Shown here: piece by piece, positions 28,650-36,938 of the stretch | Numbering within the stretch: the stretch's first letter is position 1 | Layout of the letters: each line of letters starts with the position of its first letter | Source of the DNA: Nonomuraea solani | GTDB taxonomy: Bacteria > Actinomycetota > Actinomycetes > Streptosporangiales > Streptosporangiaceae | DNA: 64,000 nt | Assembly: GCF_900108335.1 (NCBI RefSeq) | Contig: NZ_FNVT01000002.1 | Span: 737,620-801,619, forward strand | Reading direction: 5' to 3' | The notes under the pieces: model-generated | Databases searched by the model: none | Told to the model about the DNA's origin: nothing | Seen by the model: the letters and a program-made list of their open reading frames with translations, nothing else | Program-made: the position numbers and the translations under genes

Positions 28650-31217
28650 TCACGGCAGTTCGACCGTGCCCGCCGCGCCGTTGACGGTGATCTCCTGGCC
28701 CGAGGTGATGCGGTGGGTGGCGTCGGGCACGCCGACAACGGCCGGGATGCCGTACTCCCTGGCCACCACCGCGCCGTGCGACATCGCACCGCCCATCTCC
28801 ATGACCAGGCCGCCCGCCGTCAGGAACAGCGGGGTCCAGCCGGGGTCCGTCGAGGGGCAGACCAGGATCTCGCCGGGCTCCAGGTGGGCGCCGACCGGGT
28901 CGAGCACCACCCTGGCCACTCCCGTGACCGTGCCCGCCGAGGCGGCCGTGCCGGTCAGCGCGCCGTCCGTGGCGCTCTCGCCCAGGGTCTCTGGCTCGGT
29001 GCCGTCGGAGAGCAGGACCCGGGGCACGTGCCGGCGCCGCCGCTCCCGCTGGTACGCCTCGCGTCTCCGAGCCACCGAATCCCGCAGGTCACCGCCGCCG
29101 CCCAGTGCCGCCCTGACCTCGCGGAGGTCCAGGTAGAACACGTCTCCGGCCGAGTCCAGCACGCCCCGGTCCACCAGGTGCTCGCCGACCACGAGCAGGC
29201 TCCGCCGGATCGACGCGAGTGTCTTGACCAGGTAGAACTTGGGCAGCTCACGCAGCCCGGCGTACATGCGCGTACGTCCCAGCCCGAACCGCACCACGCC
29301 GCCCCGCCACCGGCCCCGCCGCCGCGCCCGCGCCGCCAGGTCCGCGATCGTGGCGCGCGCCTCCTCGTCCCCCTTGGCGAACAGCTCCGAGGGCGCGAGG
29401 CCGCCGTCCATCCGCAGGTAGTTGGCCAGCACGCCGAGGATGTGCGCCGGCTCCTCCGACCATCGCGGCACGCCCAGGTCGATCTCGGCGACGCCACGGT
29501 GGCCGTATTTGCCCATGAAGGCCGTGATCTCCCGCTGGGCGACGGGCGGCAGCCGTTCCTCCTGGTAGAGGCGGACCAGCTCGGGCACCGGCAGGTCCCT
29601 GAACGGCTCCGGCTCGATGCGGGTGGACAGCTCCCACAGTTCGAGGTCCATCTCCGTGGTCGGGTTGTGCGGGACACTGCGCAGGACGTCGCCCATCTCG
29701 TTCAGCGGCACGCCGGACAGCTTCGAGGCCAGCGCGAACAGGCCGTACCCGGTGATCACGATCGGCATGATCGAGAGGATCACCGGAAAGGTGCCGTACA
29801 GCATGCGCTCGGCGTGGTCCAGGCGCTGCGCCGGGGTCACCGAGGCGGGCAGCGTCAGCCTCCGGTCGAGCTCCTCACCGATCCGGGCCGTGTACGCCAG
29901 GGCGGCGCGCGGCCTCGTCAGCGCCATCAGCACGCGAGAGGGAAGGTGGAGCCGGCGGGCGAACCGCCCGAAGCCGCGCAGGAAGGGGCGGCGCGAGGTG
30001 TGCGCCAAGGTCAGCCGGGGGTCCTCGAACAGCCGCTCCACGATGGTCACGGCGCGGGCCTCGCCGAGCGTCAGCGCGCGCGGGAGGACGGCGCGGCCGG
30101 GCCGGCTGCGTACGGCGGTGGTGATGTCGAGCCACATCCGCTCCCCCGACACCGCCAGGAAGGGCGCGCCGTCGCGGGGGTCGGCGGGACCATGCCCGGC
30201 CAGCCGCGCGCCGCCCGCGCTGATCAGCCGGAACGCCGCCACCCCCATCGGCGTGAGCGGCCCCATGACGCCCTGGGCCACGTTGACGGAGAAGAAGACC
30301 CGCAGCCCCGGCCTGGTCGTCTCGGGCAGCGGGTAGAGCGTGGTGATCGGCCTGGCCTGCGTGAGCCAGAGCCGGCCGGCCCCGTCGACGGCCCACTCGG
30401 TGTCCTGCGGCGCGCCGTAGTGGTCCTCGACGCGAGCGCCGAGCGCGGCCAGCTCGCGCACCTGGTCGTCGGTCAGGCAGAGCGCGTCGTCGGTGGTTTC
30501 GACCCGTTCGGTGCCGCCGCCGGGCAGGGAGCGGATGACCAGCCGTTTGTCGCCCGCCTGCCGTTCGACGACCTCGCCGCCGCGCACGACGAACCGGTCG
30601 GGGTTGACCGCGCCGGAGACGACCGCCTCGCCGAGCCCGGGACTGGCGTCGATGACGGCCTCGCGCCGCCGCCCCGTCACCGGGTTGGCGGTGAACATCA
30701 CGCCCGCCACCCGCGCGTCCACCATGACCTGCACGACCACCGCGAGCCGCACGGCGGCGTGGTCGATGCCGTTGGACTCGCGGTAGGCGACGGCGCGGTC
30801 GGTCCAGAGCGAGGCCCAGCAGCGGCGTACGGCGTCCACCACCGCTTCGGCGCCGACCACGTTGAGGAACGTGTCCTGCTGCCCGGCGAAGCTGGCGAAC
30901 GGCAGGTCCTCCGCCGTGGCGGAGGACCGCACCGCCACGGGCACGTCGTCGCCGAGCGCGGCGTAGGACTTCACGATCGTCTCGTGTACGGCGGCCGGCA
31001 CCGGCGTCTCCAGCAGGTGCCGCCTGGCCCGCTCGGCGAGCCCGTCGCCGGAGGTCTCAAGGCCCTCGGCGACCTGCCGGTACGCCTCCGTGGTCAGCAC
31101 CCAGCCGGGCGGTACGGGCAGCCCGGCCCTGGTCAGCTCGCCGAGGTTGGCGGCCTTGCCACCTGCCTCGGCGAGCGCCCCTGCGTCGATCTCGGAGAAA
31201 TCCATGGCCGTCTTCAT
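28650..31217 (-). CDS. PEP-synthase-like / rifampin phosphotransferase-like protein
   Basis: 855 residues, the length of rifampin phosphotransferase (Rph). The N-terminal ATP-grasp domain (about 1-320) has GGKAANLGELTRAGLPVPPG, VAVRSSATAEDLP, AGQQDTFLNV and DTEWAVDG. A long middle domain follows (about 330-720). The C-terminal swivelling domain has the catalytic His814 in GGAMSHGAVVAREYG. Such three-part enzymes move phosphate from ATP to a substrate via the His. Rph inactivates rifamycins; related proteins of unknown substrate are common. I see no copy of the rifampin-associated element before the gene. Confidence 0.7.
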   Translation of the reverse strand: MKTAMDFSEIDAGALAEAGGKAANLGELTRAGLPVPPGWVLTTEAYRQVAEGLETSGDGLAERARRHLLETPVPAAVHETIVKSYAALGDDVPVAVRSSATAEDLPFASFAGQQDTFLNVVGAEAVVDAVRRCWASLWTDRAVAYRESNGIDHAAVRLAVVVQVMVDARVAGVMFTANPVTGRRREAVIDASPGLGEAVVSGAVNPDRFVVRGGEVVERQAGDKRLVIRSLPGGGTERVETTDDALCLTDDQVRELAALGARVEDHYGAPQDTEWAVDGAGRLWLTQARPITTLYPLPETTRPGLRVFFSVNVAQGVMGPLTPMGVAAFRLISAGGARLAGHGPADPRDGAPFLAVSGERMWLDITTAVRSRPGRAVLPRALTLGEARAVTIVERLFEDPRLTLAHTSRRPFLRGFGRFARRLHLPSRVLMALTRPRAALAYTARIGEELDRRLTLPASVTPAQRLDHAERMLYGTFPVILSIMPIVITGYGLFALASKLSGVPLNEMGDVLRSVPHNPTTEMDLELWELSTRIEPEPFRDLPVPELVRLYQEERLPPVAQREITAFMGKYGHRGVAEIDLGVPRWSEEPAHILGVLANYLRMDGGLAPSELFAKGDEEARATIADLAARARRRGRWRGGVVRFGLGRTRMYAGLRELPKFYLVKTLASIRRSLLVVGEHLVDRGVLDSAGDVFYLDLREVRAALGGGGDLRDSVARRREAYQRERRRRHVPRVLLSDGTEPETLGESATDGALTGTAASAGTVTGVARVVLDPVGAHLEPGEILVCPSTDPGWTPLFLTAGGLVMEMGGAMSHGAVVAREYGIPAVVGVPDATHRITSGQEITVNGAAGTVELP

Positions 31218-31292
31218 CGAATGAGCTCCCGCCGTTCAGCGTCCTGTCATCCAGTGTTACGCCTGCCGGGCGGAAATTCAACATGTGATGAA

Positions 31293-32213
31293 TCACGTGT
31301 CGAGGGGCATACCGTCCAGATCCCAGGCCGGATCCACGGCGACACCCAGCGCGGCCAGCGCCGTCGGCGCCACGTCCACCAGCCGGGGCCCGGCGAGCGC
31401 CCGGCCGCCGAGGTCCGCGCCGAGCCGGTGCACGATCACGAACACCGTGCGCTCCTCGTCCGAGGTGCCGCCATGGCCGCCCTCGTCCACGTGACCGTGG
31501 TCGGTGGTGACGATCACGGTCCAGCGCTCTTCCCGGTACGAGGGCCGCGCCCGTACGGCGTCGAGCAGGCGGCCCAGGTAGGCGTCCTGGGCCTGGAGGG
31601 CGGCGGTGTACTCGGCGCAGTGGGGGCCGAGGTCGTGGGCCACCTCGTCGGTGTCGCCCAGGTAGACGAACACGGCGCCGGGGTCGCCGGCCGCCAGGTG
31701 CCGCTCGGCGGCCTCGGTGACCTGCTTGTCGGCGGCGGCCCAGCCGACGGTGTAGCCGTCGAGGACGAACCGGTGGTCGATCGCCGGGCCGAACGCGCCA
31801 TGCTCGGCGAGAGACGCCCATGAGAAGAAGGCGGCGGTGGTCAGGTCGGGCCGGGCATGCTTCGCACGCGACAAGAAGTCCGGAAATTTCTGGAACTGGG
31901 CGGCGGCGAAACCGTTGTCCACGACGCCGTGTTTGTCGGGCCAGGCCCCGGTGGCGATGGACGACCAGCCGGGTCCGGAGTCCGTACGAGACTTGATCAC
32001 CCGGCCGCCGTCGCCCGGCTCCGGGGTCTTGGGGACGATCTCACCAGGGGATTCCGTACGCGGTGTACCGGCTTCGCCGTAGGGGAGTTTGCTGGTGCCG
32101 TACGCGCCGGCGGACATCAGCCCGGCCAGGACGGGCGCCTCCAGGGCGATGAGCCGGTCGAACCGGAGGCCGTCCATGCCGACGACCAGCACCTTACTTG
32201 TGGATGCGGACAT
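31293..32213 (-). CDS. Alkaline phosphatase-superfamily hydrolase (nucleotide pyrophosphatase/phosphodiesterase type)
   Basis: 306 residues from the ATG at 32213. Metal and active-site positions of the NPP branch are visible: VVGMDGLRFDR (first Asp), SGPGWSSIATGAWPDKHG (nucleophile Ser/Thr region), LGDTDEVAHDLG and TTDHGHVDEGGHG (Asp/His ligands). No signal peptide, so cytoplasmic. Starts 8 nt after the isomerase-like gene and is part of the lacI operon; it could remove a phosphate or phosphoester from a sugar intermediate. Confidence 0.82.
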   Translation of the reverse strand: MSASTSKVLVVGMDGLRFDRLIALEAPVLAGLMSAGAYGTSKLPYGEAGTPRTESPGEIVPKTPEPGDGGRVIKSRTDSGPGWSSIATGAWPDKHGVVDNGFAAAQFQKFPDFLSRAKHARPDLTTAAFFSWASLAEHGAFGPAIDHRFVLDGYTVGWAAADKQVTEAAERHLAAGDPGAVFVYLGDTDEVAHDLGPHCAEYTAALQAQDAYLGRLLDAVRARPSYREERWTVIVTTDHGHVDEGGHGGTSDEERTVFVIVHRLGADLGGRALAGPRLVDVAPTALAALGVAVDPAWDLDGMPLDT

Positions 32214-32221
32214 CCCCCCAT

Positions 32222-32995
32222 CTAAGCGGCGAAGCGCCGCACCCAGTCCGCCGCCCCCGGCAGAATCTCCTCGACGGGAGCGACCTGCGGATACCACGTG
32301 CGCTCCCACTCCAGCGACACCCAGCCGTCGTAGCCGGCCGCGCGCAGCAGCTCGCCCGCCTCCTCCAGCGGCACGGACCCCGTGCCCATCGGGACCGGCG
32401 TGGTGTCCTGGGCCGAGACGGCGTCCTTGACCTGCACATACGTCAGGTGCGGGCCCAGCGCGGCCAGCGAGCGCTCCGGCGACTCGCCGTGCCGCCACGG
32501 GTGCAGCAGGTCCCAGATCGCGCCGGTGGTCTCCGGGCGGTCCGCCTCGGTGAGCAGGCCGGCCACGGCGGCGCAGGTGGCCATGCTGTCGTGGGTCTCG
32601 ACCAGCACGCGGCGGCCGAGGTCGCCGGCCGGGCCGGAGATCGCCTTGAGTCTGCGGGCGCCGACGGCCGGATCGTCGCCGCGCGGGAACACCCGTACGC
32701 CGGGAGCGCCGAGGTCGGCGGCGAGGCGCAGGTCGGCGAGGAGCGCCTCGATGACCGGCTCGTCCGGCCCGGGCTCACAGATGCCGACATATCCGGCAAG
32801 CGCGGAAATTTCGAGACCGGCCTGCTCCACCCGCTCCCGCACCGACCTCCGCTCCTCCGGCCCGAGCCCGGCGTGCACCCCGGTGTCGGGATGCAGGCGC
32901 AGCTCCAGCCCCTGACAGCCGTGCCCGGCCGCGATCTCGATCGCCCGGTCGAGCCCCTCACCGGGCATCCCCAAGGTACTGACCGCCAGCTTCAC
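32222..32995 (-). CDS. Sugar phosphate isomerase/epimerase-like TIM barrel protein
   Basis: 257 residues from a GTG at 32995 with a strong GGAGG 5 nt upstream. It has the xylose-isomerase-like fold with metal-binding Glu/Asp/His positions in VLVETHDS, IWDLLHPWR and WVSLEWERTW. It lies between lacI and the phosphatase on the same strand, and is a distant paralogue of the barrel protein at 27747-28610. Its ribosome-binding site sits inside a duplicated copy of the lacI 3' end. Confidence 0.82.
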   Translation of the reverse strand: MKLAVSTLGMPGEGLDRAIEIAAGHGCQGLELRLHPDTGVHAGLGPEERRSVRERVEQAGLEISALAGYVGICEPGPDEPVIEALLADLRLAADLGAPGVRVFPRGDDPAVGARRLKAISGPAGDLGRRVLVETHDSMATCAAVAGLLTEADRPETTGAIWDLLHPWRHGESPERSLAALGPHLTYVQVKDAVSAQDTTPVPMGTGSVPLEEAGELLRAAGYDGWVSLEWERTWYPQVAPVEEILPGAADWVRRFAA

Positions 32996-33180
32996 GCCAT
33001 CCTCCGAACGCTCTCCCGCAACACGACCGACGCCACGCTTCCCCGCGCCACGACCCCCACCACGACCCGCGTCACGGCCGACGACATAACTCGCGTCACG
33101 GCCGACGTCACGGCCGGCGTCACGACCGGCGCCGCAACTCGCGTCACGTCATTCTCCGGACGCTCGCGCGCAGCACGACC
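32993..33180. repeat. Duplicated lacI 3' end with GTCACG-rich repeat spacer
   Basis: The 36 bp at 33145-33180 (last codons of lacI plus stop) recur at 32993-33028 with 30 identical positions, 152 bp apart. The DNA between is built from degenerate GTCACGGCCGAC units (for example 33070-33120). The proximal copy covers the ribosome-binding site and start of the next gene. Confidence 0.75.
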
Positions 33181-34136
33181 TCGCCCGCGACCTGTTCGAC
33201 GACGATCGCGCCGTCCTCGTTGAGCGCCAGCTCCAGCGCCCGCGCCCCCATGTCCTTGAGCGGCAGCCGCACGGTCGTCAGCGCGGGCACATGATCCCGA
33301 AGCGTCACGATGTCGTCGAACCCCGCCACGGAAACGTCCTCGGGCACCCGGACCCCGCGCTCCCGGTACGCCGCCAGCGCCCCCACCGCCATCACGTCGT
33401 TGACCGCGAACACGCAGCTCGCGTCCCCGACCTGCTGAGCCGCGGCATATCCGCCATCGCGGTCGAACGGCCCATGGATCACCTGCGGCGCGGGCAGCCC
33501 GAGATCGCGCAGCGCACCGGAGAACCCGGCGCACCGATCGGCCGCCGTCACCAGGTGCGGCGGCCCGGCCAGCACCGCGAACCGCGTGTGCCCGAGCCCG
33601 GCCAGCTCCCTGGCCAGCTCCGCCGCGCCCTGCCGGTTGGCGGGCGCGACGGTGTCGACGCCGAGCAGGTCCTGTCCCACGCAGGCCGCCCGCCCGCCGC
33701 CCGCCTGGTAGCGGGCCAGTTCGTCACGCAGGCGGCCGGTGACGGCCGGGTCGGCGACGCGCGAGCCGACCAGCAGCACCGCCCGCACGCGCTGCGCGTG
33801 CAGCGTGGCGACGTAGGCGATCTCCTGCTCGGGATCGCGATGCGTGGTGCCCACCATGACCAGCAGGCCCTCGGTGGCCGCCGCCCGCATCGCCCCGTCG
33901 GCCAGGGCCGCGAAATAGGGGTCGGTCAGGTCGTGGACGACGATGCCGATGACGTTGCTCGCCCCGCGGGCCAGCGTCTGCGCGGCGATGTTGGCGCGGT
34001 AGCCGAGCTCGTCCGCAGCCTGCTCCACCCGCGCCCGAAGAGCCGCCCCCACCTGGCGGGTGCTCCCGTTGAGCACCCGCGAGGCGGTCGCCAGTGAGAC
34101 GCCCGCCTGCTTGGCGACGTCTTCAAGCGTGACCAC
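33144..34136 (-). CDS. LacI-family transcriptional regulator
   Basis: 330 residues from a GTG at 34136 (GGAGG 4 nt upstream); an earlier ATG lies inside the operator and is unlikely. The HTH is VTLEDVAKQAGVSLATASRVLN with hinge helix residues after it; the C-terminal periplasmic-binding-like domain has NVIGIVVHDLTDPYFA and CVFAVNDVMAVGALAAYRERG. It binds a sugar-type effector. An operator half-overlapping its promoter suggests autorepression, and the same palindrome before the Gfo/Idh/MocA operon places that operon under its control. Confidence 0.92.
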   Translation of the reverse strand: MVTLEDVAKQAGVSLATASRVLNGSTRQVGAALRARVEQAADELGYRANIAAQTLARGASNVIGIVVHDLTDPYFAALADGAMRAAATEGLLVMVGTTHRDPEQEIAYVATLHAQRVRAVLLVGSRVADPAVTGRLRDELARYQAGGGRAACVGQDLLGVDTVAPANRQGAAELARELAGLGHTRFAVLAGPPHLVTAADRCAGFSGALRDLGLPAPQVIHGPFDRDGGYAAAQQVGDASCVFAVNDVMAVGALAAYRERGVRVPEDVSVAGFDDIVTLRDHVPALTTVRLPLKDMGARALELALNEDGAIVVEQVAGEVVLRASVRRMT

Positions 34137-34147
34137 GAGACCTCCAG

Positions 34148-34161
34148 GGAAAGCGGTTTCC
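34148..34161. promoter_or_regulatory. LacI-type operator at the lacI start
   Basis: GGAAAGCGGTTTCC differs by one base from the perfect palindrome at 25404-25417. It sits 12 nt upstream of the lacI GTG, where bound repressor would block transcription or initiation. Confidence 0.8.
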
Positions 34162-34203
34162 AAGTCTGCCAGAACGGCACCTGGATCCGCATCCTCGCAC
34201 GTC

Positions 34204-35388
34204 TCAGGCCCACGGGAACAGGATGTCCAGCAGTCCCTTCTGCTCCTGGGTGGGCGTGGGGGCGGGCGCCTGGGTCGTGGCCGGAGGCTGCGTCACGGGC
34301 GACTCGGTCGACTGGTTGGACTGCGACTGCTTGTTCGTCGGCGTGTCGCTGTCCTGGCCGCCGCTGTCGGCCGTGTCGCTCATCGGGCTCTGCGCCGTGC
34401 GGGTGGGCTTACTCGTGGGCTTGGCGCTCGGCTGCTGGGCCCGCCGCGTCGGCTCGGGACGCTCCGACGGCTCACGGGTGGGCCGGGCGCGCTGCTGGGT
34501 CGCCGGGGGGTTTGCGGACTGGGTTTCGGACGGTTCTTCGCCGACCGAATCCGTGGGGTCCTCGGTGACCGGCTCCTCCTCCTCGACCGGCGCCTCTTCC
34601 GGCACCGCCGACTCGGACGGAGCGCTCACTTCACCCGCGCTGGCGCACTGGGCACCGGCGCAGGGGTCGTCGGAGGACGTACCGGTGAGTATCCAGCCGG
34701 CGCCCACGCCGACCAGCACCACCGCGGCCGCCGCGACGAGCAGCTTCCTGGTACGGCGGCGCACCTCGCGCTCGCCACCACCACGGCCGCCGTGCCCGCC
34801 ACCCGAACCGCCCGACTCGTCGGTCCACCCCGAGCCGAGGAAACCACGCTTGGGCCGGTCGTCGTCGAGGTCGTCATTGAAGTCGTCACCGTCGCGCGAC
34901 TCGTAGCTGCGGTCGATCGGCAGATAGGGATTGTCGTCGTCCGGCTGGAGCGACTCCACCCGGTGCGCGCCACTGTGCTCACCACTGTGCTCACCACGGG
35001 GCTCACGCAGAGGGTCGCCAAGCGGATCACTGAGGGGGTCGCCAAGGGGGTCGCGCAGCAGGTCCTGGGAGTCGCGCGCGTCACCGGAGGCGACGAGCGC
35101 GTCGTGCCCGGCACTCGAACCGCTCAAGACGTCGTGCCCACCGCCGGGACCGCTCAGCACATCGTGCGGCATGGGGTCGTCGAGCACGTCACGCACCGGG
35201 TCGATGCGCACCGGCTCGCCCTTGTCGAGCGGGAGGATGTAGGTCTCGTTGCCGACGACCTGAATGGCAGGCTGCTCGTCGGTGTCATCGGTGCTCCACC
35301 GCGGCGACAGCACGTCACCCGTGAGCTCCGGGTTTAACGACCTACCCTGCCCATCCTCGTATGGCCTGTCGTTCTCGTCGCGCGCCAC
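34204..35388 (-). CDS. Single-pass membrane protein with acidic repeat region and Ser/Pro-rich exterior
   Basis: 394 residues from a GTG at 35388 (AGAGAGG upstream). The N-terminal cytoplasmic half is acidic and repetitive: DPLGDPLSDPLGDPLREP and GHDVLSGSSAGHDAL. After a basic stretch (REVRRRTRKLL) comes one membrane helix (AAAAVVLVGVGAGWIL, about 240-258). The rest is a Glu/Pro/Ser/Thr/Gln-rich extracellular tail ending GLLDILFPWA; it looks disordered. No domain is recognised. It may be a wall-spanning or division-associated protein, but there is no proof. Confidence 0.65.
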   Translation of the reverse strand: MARDENDRPYEDGQGRSLNPELTGDVLSPRWSTDDTDEQPAIQVVGNETYILPLDKGEPVRIDPVRDVLDDPMPHDVLSGPGGGHDVLSGSSAGHDALVASGDARDSQDLLRDPLGDPLSDPLGDPLREPRGEHSGEHSGAHRVESLQPDDDNPYLPIDRSYESRDGDDFNDDLDDDRPKRGFLGSGWTDESGGSGGGHGGRGGGEREVRRRTRKLLVAAAAVVLVGVGAGWILTGTSSDDPCAGAQCASAGEVSAPSESAVPEEAPVEEEEPVTEDPTDSVGEEPSETQSANPPATQQRARPTREPSERPEPTRRAQQPSAKPTSKPTRTAQSPMSDTADSGGQDSDTPTNKQSQSNQSTESPVTQPPATTQAPAPTPTQEQKGLLDILFPWA

Positions 35389-35545
35389 GATGGAACCTCT
35401 CTGATACGAATTCTGACCGCGCCCTTTCTTAACAGACCCGACCACCACTTGTCCGGAAATTTCACATGTTTCCCTCAAACTACTCTACGTAACTTTCGTC
35501 ACAATGAGTTTGGAAAGGGGCACTCACCGGGTATCTCAGGTCTTT

Positions 35546-36124
35546 TCAGCCCTCGATGACAAAACCGGCCAGCAGCCGGTCAAGGGCCGCCTTGACCCGC
35601 GCGACGGTCACGCCGCCCGTCCCGAGCCGATGGGCGAGCAAGGGCGCGGCGAGCGGCGCCAGCAACGCGTCGGCCAGACAGAAGGCGTCGGCCTCCGGGC
35701 GCGCCTGACCGATCAGCAGGGCCAGGTGCGCGTGATAGGCGTCGTAGGCGCCGCCGAACCGGGCCAGTGGCGCCGCCGTCTCGGCCATGAGCAGCAGGTC
35801 GAGCTGCTCGGCCGTCCGGTCCGTGAGCGCGCCCAGGAACGCCCTGGCCCGCGCGACCGGCTCCGCGCCGGGGCCCAGCGGCGGCGGGCCCTCGATGAAG
35901 GCCGCCTGGAACTCCCGCTCCCGCGCGTCGATCAGCGCGTACGCCAGCCCCGACCGGTCGCCGAACCGCCGGTAGAGCGTGCCGACGCCCACCCCGGCCG
36001 CCGCGGCCACCTCGGCCATCGACAGCCCCTCGACGCCGCGGGCGGCCACGATGCCCTCGGCCGCGGCGAGGATCTTGGCGCGGTTGCGGGCTGCGTCGGT
36101 GCGCTCGCGTCTCACGGTTCCCAT
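35546..36124 (-). CDS. TetR-family transcriptional regulator
   Basis: 192 residues. The HTH (about 12-58) reads ILAAAEGIVAARGVEGLS followed by EVAAAAGVGVGTLYRRFG, a typical TetR recognition helix. The helical ligand domain is of the kind often linked to SDR enzymes. It is divergent from the SDR gene with a 75-nt gap that holds two copies of a 15-16-bp palindrome, so it almost certainly represses both genes. Confidence 0.92.
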   Translation of the reverse strand: MGTVRRERTDAARNRAKILAAAEGIVAARGVEGLSMAEVAAAAGVGVGTLYRRFGDRSGLAYALIDAREREFQAAFIEGPPPLGPGAEPVARARAFLGALTDRTAEQLDLLLMAETAAPLARFGGAYDAYHAHLALLIGQARPEADAFCLADALLAPLAAPLLAHRLGTGGVTVARVKAALDRLLAGFVIEG

Positions 36125-36141
36125 CCTGGCATCGCTTGCAT

Positions 36142-36185
36142 GCGGAACGCATTCCGCTTACGGTCTTAACCGGAACGCATTCCGC
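36142..36185. promoter_or_regulatory. Double TetR operator
   Basis: GCGGAACGCATTCCGC at 36142-36157 and CGGAACGCATTCCGC at 36171-36185: inverted arms CGGAA/TTCCG around CGCA, start-to-start distance about 28-29 bp. They fill the divergent promoter region between the TetR and SDR genes. Confidence 0.85.
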
Positions 36186-36199
36186 ATAAGGAGGACGAC

Positions 36200-36931
36200 A
36201 TGACCCGCGAAGTGGCTCTTGTCACAGGGGGCAGCAGGGGGATCGGCGCGGCCGTCGCGCGGCGGCTGGCGGCCGACGGGTTCGACGTGGCGATCACGTA
36301 CCGGAGCGCGGGCGACCGGGCGGCCACCGTGGTCAGAGAGATCGAGGCGGCCAGCGGGCGGGCGCTCGGCCTGCGCGCCGAGGCCGCCGAGCCGCGTGAC
36401 CTGGTCGAGGCGGTGGAGCGCACGGTCCGCGAGCTGGGCCGGCTCGACGTGGTGGTGGGCAACGCGGGCATCGCGCCGTACGGGGCTCTGGAGGACGTGA
36501 CGCTCGCCGAGGTGGACGAGGTGCTGGCCGTGCACGCGCGGGCGTCGTTCGTGCTGGCCCAGGCCGCGGCGCGGCACCTGAGGGCGGGCGGCCGGATCGT
36601 GCTCATCGGCAGCAGCCTGGCCGAGCGGGTGCCGTACGCGGGCTGGACGGCGTACGCGATGAGCAAGTCGGCGCTCGTCGGGCTCACCAAGGGCCTGGCC
36701 AGGGACCTGGGCCCGCGCGGGATCACCGCGAACCTGGTCAGCCCCGGCTCCACCGACACCGAGATGAACCCGGCCGACGGCCCCGAGGCCGACGAGGAGC
36801 GGCGCCACACCGCGCTGGGCCGCTACTGCTCGCCTGAGGACGTCGCGGCCGCCGTGGCGTACCTGGCGGGTGACGGCGGCCGCACGGTCACGGGCGCGAC
36901 GATCCCGGTGGACGCCGGTGTGACCGCCTGA
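36200..36931 (+). CDS. Short-chain dehydrogenase/reductase (FabG-like)
   Basis: 243 residues, a classical SDR. NAD(P) site TGGSRGIGAAVARRL, NAG motif VVGNAGIAPYG, catalytic Ser in IGSSLAERVPYAGWTAYAMSK with Tyr and Lys of YxxxK, and SPGSTDTEMN. AGGAGG precedes the ATG. It probably acts on a xenobiotic or secondary metabolite carbonyl sensed by the divergent TetR regulator; substrate unknown. Confidence 0.92.
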   Translation: MTREVALVTGGSRGIGAAVARRLAADGFDVAITYRSAGDRAATVVREIEAASGRALGLRAEAAEPRDLVEAVERTVRELGRLDVVVGNAGIAPYGALEDVTLAEVDEVLAVHARASFVLAQAAARHLRAGGRIVLIGSSLAERVPYAGWTAYAMSKSALVGLTKGLARDLGPRGITANLVSPGSTDTEMNPADGPEADEERRHTALGRYCSPEDVAAAVAYLAGDGGRTVTGATIPVDAGVTA

Positions 36932-36938
36932 CGGGCGA

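Noticed and set aside
31218-31292. Possible rifampin-associated element before the Rph-like gene
   Set aside because: I looked for a near 19-bp inverted repeat and saw none in the 75-nt gap.
28713-31823. 1036-codon plus-strand frame over the PEP-synthase-like gene
   Set aside because: Antisense shadow of a clear gene, with no recognisable motif.
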